Shown here one piece after another: positions 19,117-28,503 of a stretch of 36,729 nt of DNA. Source of the stretch: a virus. The position numbers and the translations under genes were made by a program. The DNA is taken from the IMG/VR virus record IMGVR_UViG_3300038701_001536, positions 1 through 36,729 of that record. One strand, 5' to 3'. Position 1 is the first letter of the stretch. The number at the start of each line of letters is the position of its first letter. The notes under the pieces were generated by a model. The model was given only the letters and a program-made list of their open reading frames with translations, did no database searches and was not told where the DNA came from.

Positions 19117-19332
19117 ATGACATTACAACAAATACAGTCACGACTAGAGGAGATTAAGTTTCTACGTGATCAGCTAGATACAGAGTTCTTACGATTAACA
19201 GATGAAGCAGGATTTATGCAACAGTGGGAGATAGCAAGACATGAGTATATGAAGATACAGAATATGATTCCTGTTAGAAATGAGAAGCTAGACAATTACT
19301 TTAAATTATCTAATGAATGCAAAAAGTCGTAA
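19117..19332 (+). CDS. small helical protein between the terminase genes
   Basis: A 71-residue helical protein (QIQSRLEEIKFLRDQLDTEF) overlapping the TerL start by 16 bases. It may assist the terminase or simply be a small structural protein. No family recognised. Confidence 0.6.
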   Translation: MTLQQIQSRLEEIKFLRDQLDTEFLRLTDEAGFMQQWEIARHEYMKIQNMIPVRNEKLDNYFKLSNECKKS

Positions 19333-20600
19333 TCCCTTATACACCTAGACCTTTACAAAAGGAATTTCACAAGTCTTCTAAACGATGGAGACTTGTTTTA
19401 GCGCATAGGCGGTTTGGTAAGACAGTAATGATAGTGAATCAGTTGATTAAAGATGCTCTTACATTACAGAAGAAGGACATACGATTGGCATATATAGCGC
19501 CAACATATAAGATGGCAAAGAATATTGTATGGGATTACTTGAAGAAGTATGCTTTTCCTATACCAGGTATGAAGTTCAATGAGTCAGAGTTAAGAGCTGA
19601 TTTCCCTAACGGAGCAAGGGTTAGATTATATGGAGCAGATAATCCAGACAGTCTTCGAGGTATATATCTTGACGGATGTGTCTTTGATGAGTATGCGCAG
19701 TGTAGACCAAGTATGTTCACAGAGATTATACGACCAGCATTATCAGATAGAATAGGTTATTGTATCTTTATTGGAACACCTAAGGGAAGAAATCATTTCT
19801 ATGAACTATATGAGAAGGCTATTAATATGGATAGTTGGGATGCTTTTAAGTTTATTGCATCAGAGACTGGATATGTATTACCAGAAGAGCTAGCAGAAGC
19901 AAAGAGTATAATGAGTGAGGATGAGTTCTTGCAAGAATATGAGTGTTCATTTGATGCCGCTATAAAGGGAGCAATATACGCTGACTACTTAAACACTGCA
20001 AAAGAGGAAGGAAGGGTCACAGAGGTAAAATATGACGCAAATTTACCAGTATACACAGCATGGGATATAGGATGGAGTGATGATACAACAATAATCTTCT
20101 TCCAGATCTTTAAAGATGAGATCAGAGTGATTGACTCATATAGTAATAACTTCCAGAACTTAGAGTTTTATGCAGAGATATTAAGGGAGAAGGAATATAA
20201 GTATGATACACATTTCTTTCCATGGGACTCAAAGATCAAGCCGATGAGTTCAGGTAAGAGTACATTAGATATAGCAATTTCATTAGGTATGAAGTGTGAG
20301 GTAGTGCCAAGCCTAAGTGTATTGGATGGTATTAACTTTGCACGTAAGCAATTCCCTAACATGTATTTCGATGAGGAGAACAATGCAGGACTATTGAAAG
20401 CTATTGAGGCATATCAGAGGGAATATGATGAGAAGAAACAGGTTTTTAAACCTTCGCCATTACATAACTGGGCATCACATTATGCCGATGCTTTTAGGTA
20501 TATGGCTATCTCAATTAAAAAACATGTTGCTTTAAATGAGGAAGAATATCATAATATAGTAGAATCTTATAACAGTTCACAAATATATAGTAAATTTTAA
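19317..20600 (+). CDS. terL: large terminase subunit
   Basis: A 427-residue packaging motor. Walker A AHRRFGKT (29-36), Walker B CVFDEYAQ (121-128) and coupling motif IGTPKG (152-157) form the ATPase. The RNase H-like nuclease follows, with AWDIGWSDD (Asp250), an acidic WDSKIKP and HYADAFRY near the end. It pumps DNA through the portal and cuts concatemers. Length and motif spacing fit podovirus-type TerL. The start overlaps the preceding gene. Confidence 0.95.
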   Translation: MQKVVIPYTPRPLQKEFHKSSKRWRLVLAHRRFGKTVMIVNQLIKDALTLQKKDIRLAYIAPTYKMAKNIVWDYLKKYAFPIPGMKFNESELRADFPNGARVRLYGADNPDSLRGIYLDGCVFDEYAQCRPSMFTEIIRPALSDRIGYCIFIGTPKGRNHFYELYEKAINMDSWDAFKFIASETGYVLPEELAEAKSIMSEDEFLQEYECSFDAAIKGAIYADYLNTAKEEGRVTEVKYDANLPVYTAWDIGWSDDTTIIFFQIFKDEIRVIDSYSNNFQNLEFYAEILREKEYKYDTHFFPWDSKIKPMSSGKSTLDIAISLGMKCEVVPSLSVLDGINFARKQFPNMYFDEENNAGLLKAIEAYQREYDEKKQVFKPSPLHNWASHYADAFRYMAISIKKHVALNEEEYHNIVESYNSSQIYSKF

Positions 20601-20603
20601 ATT

Positions 20604-22328
20604 ATGTCTGAAAGTCTACAACAAGAGATAAATAAGAACTTTAAAAACAACACTGATGATCCAGCAGTGGTATCTGCAATGGATTTAATGTTTAAGTCAG
20701 AGTTAGTTCGTAATGATAAAGAAAATGAATGGTCGGCAATCCAAGACTTGTTTGAGTCAGGTTTTTCTGTTAGTGATCCAAGTGGTACACGGAAGATTGA
20801 ATCAAGTTTATTGTTTCATGCAGTACGACGTACAGTAGAGAAGATGAAGCCTTTAGATGCTCAGTTACATGCAACAGGAGTTGATGAAGACTCGGAGTTC
20901 ATTACAACACAAGGAGTAGGAACAGTGTTGGAAGAAGGAGGATTTGTTAAAGCTTTACGAGATGACTTCGGAGTATTCTACCGGATGTTATTATTCGGAG
21001 ATGCTTTTGTAAGGGTTGGAGCTGATACAGATAATAAGTATCCAATTAAATTCCAAAACACTTCTTTATTGAATGTATATGTTGATCCATATGCTAATAA
21101 TATGAGAAGTCCAACATCAGAGAAAGATGCAGATGAGTTAGTAGCTATTTACAAGTACAGTTGGGATGATGCCGTGAAGATATATCCAAAGATTGCAGAG
21201 GTAGCAACTTCAGGACGTATCACACGTATTAATGAGTTGGAAGAGTTAGATGAGACTATAGAACAACAGCTACAAACAAGAGACCGAGAGATTGAAGTGG
21301 CTCATTACTATAACTTGAGTTCTAAGAATTACACAGTATTTGCTGGAGTAGCTAATAGTATTATTGAACAACATGAAGGAGATGATTATCCATTTATGAA
21401 AGATAAGAAACCTTTTATACCTTTCTTACGGTTTAGATGTTTTCCTGCTTCTGAGGGGTTTTATTCAAATGGTATTGGTCATGCTCTATATAGACTGGCA
21501 GTTATCTCACGACAACTGAATAACATGGCATTAACATATGGTGAACAAAATATTTCTCCAATAAGAATGATTAATGTTCCATCAGGACAGCAACGAAATT
21601 TCTTTAATAGACTTGTATCAGCACAACGTAGTCAAGCTGAAGGTAAACAAGGGTTTATTGTTAATGAGTATGAGTTAAGTGATCCTAACGCTGGACGTAT
21701 TAATATGGACTCATTCCGATCTGATCCAATCTCTAGCGAATGGGAACGATTATTCAACGCTATTGATCTTGAAATTAAACGTATGGGTATTAACATTGAT
21801 GCAGCAGACCGAGGAGGTTCTATTACAGCAACGCAGATATTAGCAGAGGAAGAAACACAAAACTCATTTGTACGACAGATTATGGAAGATAATGCAGGTG
21901 AATATAAATTTGCATGGGAACTAACGATTGAAATGATTAAAGAATTCATAAGTAAGAAAGACAAGACACCAATTAATATGCTTTCAACAGTAATGGTTGA
22001 TGGTAAAGAGGAGAGACTTGATGGATTTACAATGGGTCAGTTATCATCAGAGTTAAAAGAGAATGATTATTTTGTGAAGATAAACTCTCGTAGTGGGTTC
22101 ATTCCATCTAATATCATGCAACAGGTACAAATCAATCGTACACTCGCTGTAACACAGCCTGGAACGCCAGCCTTTGCTAAGTTATCACTTAAACTTGCAC
22201 GATTAAATGGGCAAGACCTTAAGTCAGAGGATTTACAAGCACAACAGAGTGGACCATCAGGAATAGAGGGGCAAGAATCAATCCCAACAGAGACAGGAGA
22301 CCTATCACTTGATCAAGTAATACAATAA
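20604..22328 (+). CDS. portal (head-tail connector) protein
   Basis: A 574-residue protein directly after TerL. It has the mixed alpha/beta body and long helices of portal proteins, a GFYSNGIGHALYRL segment and a Q/S-rich acidic C-terminus. The dodecameric portal forms the DNA gate and docks the terminase. No single diagnostic motif exists, but size, order and style agree with podovirus portals. Confidence 0.85.
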   Translation: MSESLQQEINKNFKNNTDDPAVVSAMDLMFKSELVRNDKENEWSAIQDLFESGFSVSDPSGTRKIESSLLFHAVRRTVEKMKPLDAQLHATGVDEDSEFITTQGVGTVLEEGGFVKALRDDFGVFYRMLLFGDAFVRVGADTDNKYPIKFQNTSLLNVYVDPYANNMRSPTSEKDADELVAIYKYSWDDAVKIYPKIAEVATSGRITRINELEELDETIEQQLQTRDREIEVAHYYNLSSKNYTVFAGVANSIIEQHEGDDYPFMKDKKPFIPFLRFRCFPASEGFYSNGIGHALYRLAVISRQLNNMALTYGEQNISPIRMINVPSGQQRNFFNRLVSAQRSQAEGKQGFIVNEYELSDPNAGRINMDSFRSDPISSEWERLFNAIDLEIKRMGINIDAADRGGSITATQILAEEETQNSFVRQIMEDNAGEYKFAWELTIEMIKEFISKKDKTPINMLSTVMVDGKEERLDGFTMGQLSSELKENDYFVKINSRSGFIPSNIMQQVQINRTLAVTQPGTPAFAKLSLKLARLNGQDLKSEDLQAQQSGPSGIEGQESIPTETGDLSLDQVIQ

Positions 22329-22329
22329 T

Positions 22330-22644
22330 ATGGATATAAAAAACTTCTTACAGAATCGGAAAGATGCAGAAAGCTCACTTGGCGAAGTAGTCGGTGAGCA
22401 TAACATCGAAAAGCTTGGGGTGTTATTCAATAACAATAAAGATTTGTTAAAGGATATCACAACTGGTATAATAGTGCAGGCTGCTGAGAGTTGTAGATAT
22501 TCTTCAGAGGAATTTAAGATATTTACAGCAGGAACAAAAACCGTGTTGCATTTTATGGATGCTTGCGGGTATGATATAGACAGCAAGAAAGCAGAGAAAG
22601 AGGCACAAGAAAAGAAAAAGGCAAAGAAAAAGCCTACATATTAG
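22330..22644 (+). CDS. small head-associated protein, unknown
   Basis: A 104-residue helical protein starting two bases after the portal stop and ending in a Lys/Glu-rich tail (KAEKEAQEKKKAKKKPTY). Its position between portal and scaffold suggests a head-assembly role; no family recognised. Confidence 0.6.
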   Translation: MDIKNFLQNRKDAESSLGEVVGEHNIEKLGVLFNNNKDLLKDITTGIIVQAAESCRYSSEEFKIFTAGTKTVLHFMDACGYDIDSKKAEKEAQEKKKAKKKPTY

Positions 22645-22666
22645 ATCTTTTACATCATCGCAAAAC

Positions 22667-22759
22667 ACGTCGTACTGTTTACCTCACCGTTAGGGTAGTA
22701 AGTTTTCTACGACGTTTCTTACTATTCTGACCGTGACGTAAATCGTTACGGCTTTTTTT
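22667..22759 (+). ncRNA. pseudoknot-like leader RNA before scaffold and capsid genes
   Basis: ACGTCGTA (22667-22674) is complementary to TACGACGT (22708-22715), which lies in the loop of a second perfect helix, TAGTAAG/CTTACTA (about 22696-22724). The two can form a pseudoknot or alternate. A terminator follows at once. No protein frame is present in the 135-bp gap. It may set the ratio of scaffold/capsid to portal transcripts. Confidence 0.5.
22731..22759 (+). terminator. rho-independent terminator between portal and scaffold units
   Basis: CCGTGACG-TAAAT-CGTTACGG, eight pairs with one GU, then CTTTTTTT. It lies 20 bp before the scaffold ATG, so it must act as an attenuator or be bypassed. 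Confidence 0.85.
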
Positions 22760-22779
22760 ATATTTTAAGTTTTATCGTT

Positions 22780-23502
22780 ATGACTGACGAAATTATGACA
22801 GTTGAAGGTGAAGATATTCTCAATCTCACCGAAGAAACTGAACAACAACAAGCAGTTGTCGACTCTGAGGAAGAAGGAGTTGAAAGCGACATTGCAGACC
22901 TTTCTTTTTTAGAAGAATCTGACAATGCTGATTCTATTACTAATGACAGCAAAGAAGATGCTCGAGAGAAAACTCTCCAAGGGCAGATCAAAGCAGCTCA
23001 GAAGAAAATAGATGAGGGAAAGGCTTCATTCGAAGATTTTCCAAGTTACATTAAGGAAAAATTGGATGGAGAGTCAAAGCCAGTTAAGGATAGTAAGAAA
23101 ACAGAAAAGGTGAAAGCCTTGGATGAAGAAGCTATTGTTAAACGGGCAATGCAAAGGATAAAGGAAGAGCAAACATTTGAATCTCTACGATCTCAAGTAC
23201 AATCACTTGAACTAGACTCTGAGAAAGCATCTTTACTGAAAGCTGAGTTTACTGGGCTAAAGAAAGAAGGTGTGGCAAACACAAAAGCCTTAGAAACTGC
23301 CATTCGGTTGGTAGGATTAGGCGAAGAAGTGGCATCAGCAGAGCAACGAGGGTTAAAAATGGGATTAATGGGAATTAAGCCTAGCGGAAAACATCAAACG
23401 ATGAAGAAGCAGGAACAGAATATCGAAAAGATGTCAGATGATGACTTTATGAATTGGTCTGATAATCTAGGAAAGAAACAAAAAATCGTCTATAAAGTTT
23501 AA
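22780..23502 (+). CDS. scaffolding protein
   Basis: A 240-residue, very acidic N-terminal half (EEEGVESDIADLSFLEES) and a helical, Lys-rich C-terminal half that would bind coat protein. No catalytic motif. Its place immediately before the major capsid gene is that of a phage scaffold, which directs shell assembly and then leaves. Prolonged helices and low complexity are typical of the family. Confidence 0.82.
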   Translation: MTDEIMTVEGEDILNLTEETEQQQAVVDSEEEGVESDIADLSFLEESDNADSITNDSKEDAREKTLQGQIKAAQKKIDEGKASFEDFPSYIKEKLDGESKPVKDSKKTEKVKALDEEAIVKRAMQRIKEEQTFESLRSQVQSLELDSEKASLLKAEFTGLKKEGVANTKALETAIRLVGLGEEVASAEQRGLKMGLMGIKPSGKHQTMKKQEQNIEKMSDDDFMNWSDNLGKKQKIVYKV

Positions 23503-23521
23503 TTATTAATATAACAACACT

Positions 23522-24703
23522 ATGGCAAATGTACTAGGTGCGTTTACACCAGAATATTGGTCGCGACGATCACAAATCTTACTCAAAAAATCTCTTGTAG
23601 GAACAATGATTGCTTCTATGGAAGAACGAGAAACACTACGAAACGGAGACACTGTTCACCGACCGTACCACTCTGATCCATACGTAGTAGACTACGTAAA
23701 AGGAACATCTGTTAATATCCAAGATATTACAACAACTGACGAAACATTGGTTATCGACCAATCTAAAGTAGTTGGAGTATATGTTGACGATGATGACATG
23801 AAACAAAATAAATATGAAACAGCTAACCTATTGATTGACCGTTCTACTCATATGCTAGCACGAGAAATGGACTTCTCTATTCTCTCAAAAGCTTCTGACT
23901 CTGCACTTACTGTAGATGATGGAACTATTGGAGGAACAGCAGGAAATCCTATTGCTCTTTCTACAACTAACGCTGTTAACACTTTCTCAACTGCTAAAGC
24001 TGAGCTTGCGTCTAACAATGTTGAACATGATAAAGACTGGTTCCTTGTAGTTGATCCAAAAACTGTGAATGTAATTACACAAACTTTCATTGCAAATGGT
24101 TTTAATACAGCTGATCTTTCACTTCGAAATGGTTTCCTTGGAGACTGGCTTGGATTTAAAGTATTTGAGTCTAATGCACTTAAAAACACAACTGTTCTAG
24201 GAATTGCAACTAACCCTACAGATGGTGATACTTTCACTATTAAAGGAGTTACTTTCACATTCAAAACTGTTTTAGCTGCTGCTGGAGATATCCTTATTGG
24301 AGCTGCTGCTGCTGATTCAGTTGACAATGCTGTTGCTGCTATTAACGGAGCTGCTGGAGCTGGTTCACTTTATACTGAACTATCTGCTGCTAACCGAGCA
24401 ACAATCAGTAACCAAATCGTATCTGCTGTAGATGGTACAACTATCATCACAATTACAGCTGCTGGAGATATCAACCCATCTGAAACTCTAACTGCTGGTG
24501 CAGATGGATTCTCAGGAGGAAAAGTTGAAGCTTTCGCAGGACGAATGGGAGCGGTTGACTTCGTAGCTCAAATTGAGCCACAAGTAAACATCAAAGACGT
24601 ACAAGACAAACTAGGTAAGAACTTCTTATCTCACTCTCTTTACGGAACTAAAATGTTTAACGAAGGAGCACAACGATCTACATCTATCGAACTTGCAAAA
24701 TAG
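23522..24703 (+). CDS. major capsid protein with inserted domain
   Basis: A 393-residue HK97/P22-type coat candidate: N-arm (SRRSQILLKKSLVGTMIAS), E-loop-like strands and a spine helix. Residues about 225-335 look like a separate domain (DGDTFTIKGVTFTFK, ILIGAAAADSVDNAVAAING, GGKVEAFAG). That pattern recurs in unrelated phage surface proteins, so it is probably a projecting insertion. The coat fold resumes at DFVAQIEPQVNIKD. Follows the scaffold by 19 bp and ends before a hairpin. Likely the most abundant virion protein. Confidence 0.85.
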   Translation: MANVLGAFTPEYWSRRSQILLKKSLVGTMIASMEERETLRNGDTVHRPYHSDPYVVDYVKGTSVNIQDITTTDETLVIDQSKVVGVYVDDDDMKQNKYETANLLIDRSTHMLAREMDFSILSKASDSALTVDDGTIGGTAGNPIALSTTNAVNTFSTAKAELASNNVEHDKDWFLVVDPKTVNVITQTFIANGFNTADLSLRNGFLGDWLGFKVFESNALKNTTVLGIATNPTDGDTFTIKGVTFTFKTVLAAAGDILIGAAAADSVDNAVAAINGAAGAGSLYTELSAANRATISNQIVSAVDGTTIITITAAGDINPSETLTAGADGFSGGKVEAFAGRMGAVDFVAQIEPQVNIKDVQDKLGKNFLSHSLYGTKMFNEGAQRSTSIELAK

Positions 24704-24719
24704 TAAAATGATGTTAATT

Positions 24720-24741
24720 AAGGGAGCTTTCGGGCTCTCTT
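24720..24741 (+). terminator. hairpin after the capsid gene
   Basis: AAGGGAGC-TTTCGG-GCTCTCTT, eight pairs with one GU, 17 bp after the capsid stop, followed by TATATT and no clear T run. A weak terminator or RNA-stabilising hairpin that would favour capsid messenger. Confidence 0.6.
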
Positions 24742-24769
24742 ATATTGGTATTATTTAATAACATAAAAT

Positions 24770-25090
24770 ATGAGACCATATAAACTACCAAATGCAGCGG
24801 CTTCTCAGCTTACAGTTACAGGAACAGCAGCATCACTACAGAGTTTAATCACTACAGCAGCATCAGAGGATTATATTATACCTACAGAGGTTGATTCTGT
24901 AGATTTATATGTAGAATCTGTTGGTATTCGTTTATTAGCAGAAGGAAATACTCCTACAGCTGCATTGGGGATCCCAGTTGCATCAGGTGAGTCTATTAAA
25001 CTTAAAGGAATTGACGCCTCTAAGCTCCAATTAATATCTATCGGAGCAAATGCAACAGTTTCAGTACAGATTGGACAACGAATTATTTAA
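24770..25090 (+). CDS. small beta protein, probable head decoration, paralog A
   Basis: A 106-residue all-beta protein: KLPNAAASQLTVTGTAASLQ, SVDLYVESVGIRLLAEGNTP. The next gene has the same order of motifs (LP.AAASQ.TV, S.D..VES..IR.L..GNTPT..LG). Position right after the capsid gene and small beta fold suggest a capsid decoration or head-completion protein; not proven. Confidence 0.65.
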   Translation: MRPYKLPNAAASQLTVTGTAASLQSLITTAASEDYIIPTEVDSVDLYVESVGIRLLAEGNTPTAALGIPVASGESIKLKGIDASKLQLISIGANATVSVQIGQRII

Positions 25091-25099
25091 AAAAACAAT

Positions 25100-25432
25100 A
25101 TGCAAAGTATAATCAAACTACCATCGGCAGCTGCATCACAAATAACAGTGAGTACAACAGCTATGACAATTAATGACTTTATTGAAGCAGCAGCAGGATC
25201 AGATTTTAAGGTTCCAACAGATGCTAATTCTCTTGATATTCAAGTTGAGTCAAATTCTATCCGTTTTTTAACAGATGGAAATACTCCTACATCCTCTTTA
25301 GGGTTTGAAATGTCAGCGAGTGGAATTAGTATTAAACAATTCCGAGGTTTTGATCTAACAAAGTTCTATCTTATTCGTTCAGGAGGTGCAGATGCAGTAT
25401 GTAACGTCTCAATAGGTAAAATTATCCGTTAA
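25100..25432 (+). CDS. small beta protein, probable head decoration, paralog B
   Basis: A 110-residue homologue of the preceding gene, nine bases downstream (IKLPSAAASQITVSTTAM, NSIRFLTDGNTPTSSLGF). The pair arose by tandem duplication and has diverged, which suggests two related sites on the virion. Function inferred from place only. Confidence 0.65.
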   Translation: MQSIIKLPSAAASQITVSTTAMTINDFIEAAAGSDFKVPTDANSLDIQVESNSIRFLTDGNTPTSSLGFEMSASGISIKQFRGFDLTKFYLIRSGGADAVCNVSIGKIIR

Positions 25433-25444
25433 AAATATAAAATT

Positions 25445-28180
25445 ATGAGTGCAATAAACAATGGAGAAGGATTTTTCAGTGCAGGAGCGGCAGGATCAGC
25501 GCCAGTTGACTCTGTAAATGGAAAGACTGGTGTCGTCGTGTTAGATCAAGATGATGTATTGGATGGAACAAATAACAAACAATTTTCATCTGCTGAGCAA
25601 ACAAAGCTTGCATCATTGACTAATCTATACGGATTAAATGCTTTATCTACAGGATTACATGAAGGAGGAGCTCTTTCTATTAATGGAGGTGATAATACTA
25701 AGTTTGATATTTCACTTGGTCATGGGTTTGTCGTAGATAATGCAACTGATCCAGATAATCCAACATTTAGTGATGTTAACTGGACAACATTTACAGCTGT
25801 TACAGTTACAAATATCGCAACACAGCCCGTTACTTATATATCGATTGATAGCGTAGGAGCAATTGTACAAAGTTCAACACTTCCGGATGCTACAGGAAGA
25901 AGAGCTAATATATTTCTTGGTGTTATTGTTCATTCTGATAACGTGACTGTAAATGCTGTAAATAATCTTCCTACTGTAGGATATGATGTTAATGGTCAAT
26001 TACAGGATCTCATGAATTCTATGGGGTTCCGTTCTGAGGAAGGGAACTTAATTACTCCAAATGGAGCAAATCTTAATATAGATAAGCGTGCAGGTATTGG
26101 ATTTAAGCCAGGAGCTAATTTTCAAACATTAAATACACAGCCTCATCAATTTATAATGCCACTATTAACAGCGGCAACATTCCGATACAGAAATCAGGAT
26201 TCATCTGAAGGAGCTAACACAACACTTATTGATCCAACAACTTACGATAATGGAGGGACAACAACAACAGTTCCATCAAATAATAATGCAACATTACAAC
26301 GTGTATATATATTTCCAAGTAATTTAATTCGTATACAGAGAGGTCAAGAGGTGTTTGCTAATTTATCTGAGGCTATAAATGCTTCAGGAAAAGAGTCTTT
26401 TGTGGTAGAAGATAATATTGCAGAAAATGGACTATTCCTTGGGTCTATAGCTGTAAAAAAGACAGCTACTGATCTTAGCGACACATCTGATGCAAAATTT
26501 ATACCAGCTGCTAGTATTTCAGGAGCGGTAGGATCAACTACAACGTTGCAACAGGCTTATGACGTATCAACAGAACCAGAGATACTAACTGATTCAATAT
26601 TGGGTGCTGTAACAGTGCGCAGAGGTTCTGCTGCTGATACAGATGATGTTTTTCAAGTAGAGAATGGAGCAGGTACTAAAAATGCTTCTATTACAGGAGA
26701 AGGTAATATATCATGTAAAGATATTTTTGTAGATGGAGTGGCTGATGTTATACATACAGCTTCAGAGTCTGACGATCATGCTGTTGAGATAATATGTGAC
26801 GCGGCAGGTTTTGGAGATGTTAAGGCTGTTGATTTTGTATACACAACAGGAGCAATATCTTCAGGGCAAGATGAAGAGGCAATTTTATTAAATATAGATG
26901 AGTCAGCATCAAACGGAGGAACTGTAAATGGTTATGAAGTATTAACAACATCAACAGGGTCAGCAAGTATTAATGGATATGTTGCAGGAGTTCAAGTAAA
27001 TCCTATTTTACAAGAGTCAGGATCTTTTAAAGATATGGATTATGCAAGATTTACAACAAGTGGAGGAGGTGAAGTTGATTGTCTTACAGATTTTATCACT
27101 CCAGGAGCTGGGACTACAATGTTTACAGCAGATAATGATTATATTATTGTTGGAGATGCCTCACAATTTAGTGAAATAGAATTTATTTTATCTACTGTTT
27201 CAGATAGAAATATCCGTCCGACAATACAATACTCAACAGGTGGATCAGGTTTTACAACATTTAATCCAACAGACGGAACAAATGGTTTTAGAAATACAGG
27301 TATTATAGCTTGGTTACCAGGAGATATATCTGGATCATGGGCTACAAATGCAAGTGGGAACTATGAGATAAAAATTATAAGAACTAGAAATGGGGCTATG
27401 ACCCCACCAGTAGAGGATTTTGTACAGATATCTGAGGTAACAGAATATTCTTGGAATAAAGATGGAGATGTTAATATAAAAGGCTTAACAGTGACTGATA
27501 CAATATCGGGGTCAATTAATGGAAATGCATCAACTGTCACAACAAATGCTAATTTAACAGGAGATGTAACATCAACAGGTAATGCAACAACAATATCATC
27601 AAAAGCTGTAGATATATCAATGTTAGCAGATGGAACAGATGGTGAACTTATTACATGGGATGCAACAGGAAAGGCTGCAACGGTTCCAGTTGGTACAGCA
27701 ACACATGTATTAACAAGTAACGGAGCAGGTGCAGCGCCTACATTTCAAGCTCCTGCAGCAGGAGGAGGAGCCTCTGCATTGTTTAGCGCAAGGAGAGGAA
27801 GTAATCAAACTATTGCAGATTTAACTTCTACAACTGTAGAGTTTGACACAGAGCTTTTTGATACAGGAAGTGACTTTGATACAGGAACATATACATATAC
27901 AGCTCCATCAGCAGGTAAATATATGTTTACAGTTAGCGCATATGGGTTTGGATTAACAGCAGGAGATGTGTTTAAATTCCTTCTTCTGAAGAATGGATCA
28001 TCAATAGGGACTTCTAATGTTGAATATACAGTGTCAACAGATGCAAGACGTGGAAATACATGGGTTGTAGATCTAGCGTCTAGTGATGCAATAAAAATAA
28101 ATTGTTTACATGATCATGGAAGTAATATTACTCTAGGTGCATCTGCTGAATATACATTTTCAGGATACAAATTAGCATAA
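25445..28180 (+). CDS. large tail fibre / receptor-binding protein with C1q-like tip
   Basis: A 911-residue protein. The N-terminal VDSVNGKTGVVVLDQDDV and SSAEQTKLASL are classic phage tail-fibre repeats. The middle is beta-rich and Gly/Ser/Thr-rich. The last about 140 residues (SARRGSNQTIADLTSTTVEF, then YTAPSAGKYMFTVSAYG) form a C1q-like jelly roll, usually trimeric and ligand-binding. It is the best receptor-binding candidate besides the LamG fibre. It precedes a probable fibre chaperone. Confidence 0.85.
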   Translation: MSAINNGEGFFSAGAAGSAPVDSVNGKTGVVVLDQDDVLDGTNNKQFSSAEQTKLASLTNLYGLNALSTGLHEGGALSINGGDNTKFDISLGHGFVVDNATDPDNPTFSDVNWTTFTAVTVTNIATQPVTYISIDSVGAIVQSSTLPDATGRRANIFLGVIVHSDNVTVNAVNNLPTVGYDVNGQLQDLMNSMGFRSEEGNLITPNGANLNIDKRAGIGFKPGANFQTLNTQPHQFIMPLLTAATFRYRNQDSSEGANTTLIDPTTYDNGGTTTTVPSNNNATLQRVYIFPSNLIRIQRGQEVFANLSEAINASGKESFVVEDNIAENGLFLGSIAVKKTATDLSDTSDAKFIPAASISGAVGSTTTLQQAYDVSTEPEILTDSILGAVTVRRGSAADTDDVFQVENGAGTKNASITGEGNISCKDIFVDGVADVIHTASESDDHAVEIICDAAGFGDVKAVDFVYTTGAISSGQDEEAILLNIDESASNGGTVNGYEVLTTSTGSASINGYVAGVQVNPILQESGSFKDMDYARFTTSGGGEVDCLTDFITPGAGTTMFTADNDYIIVGDASQFSEIEFILSTVSDRNIRPTIQYSTGGSGFTTFNPTDGTNGFRNTGIIAWLPGDISGSWATNASGNYEIKIIRTRNGAMTPPVEDFVQISEVTEYSWNKDGDVNIKGLTVTDTISGSINGNASTVTTNANLTGDVTSTGNATTISSKAVDISMLADGTDGELITWDATGKAATVPVGTATHVLTSNGAGAAPTFQAPAAGGGASALFSARRGSNQTIADLTSTTVEFDTELFDTGSDFDTGTYTYTAPSAGKYMFTVSAYGFGLTAGDVFKFLLLKNGSSIGTSNVEYTVSTDARRGNTWVVDLASSDAIKINCLHDHGSNITLGASAEYTFSGYKLA

Positions 28181-28197
28181 TCATTAACTATTATAAT

Positions 28198-28503
28198 ATG
28201 GAACTAGGATCAATACTAAAATACAAATTCCCTAACGTTAAATTTGAGGTTAGGGACGATTCAAATGGAGAAGGAGCATATATTGCATCTTTTGATGGAA
28301 CAATGCCTACAGAGGAAGAATTAACCGTTTATGAGGCAGAATATAATGATTACAAAGCATCTATCTTATATATCGAACAAAGAAAGTCTGAATACCCTTC
28401 TATTGAAGATCAATTAGACATGCAATACCATGATGGTATAAATGGAACAACTACATGGAAAGATGCTATTGATGCAGTAAAACTTAAATACCCGAAATCA
28501 TAA
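28198..28503 (+). CDS. XkdW-like tail-fibre-associated protein
   Basis: A 101-residue protein ending in SEYPSIEDQLDMQYHDG and KDAIDAVKLKYPK. The EYPSI-DQLD motif is characteristic of phage tail proteins of the XkdW/tail-fibre-assembly type. It follows the fibre gene, which fits a chaperone or fibre-linked role. Its stop overlaps the next ATG (TAATG). Confidence 0.7.
   Translation: MELGSILKYKFPNVKFEVRDDSNGEGAYIASFDGTMPTEEELTVYEAEYNDYKASILYIEQRKSEYPSIEDQLDMQYHDGINGTTTWKDAIDAVKLKYPKS

Noticed and set aside
23848-24327. Minus-strand 159-codon frame
   Set aside because: Antisense to the major capsid gene; its Ser/Ala/Val composition reflects the complementary codons.
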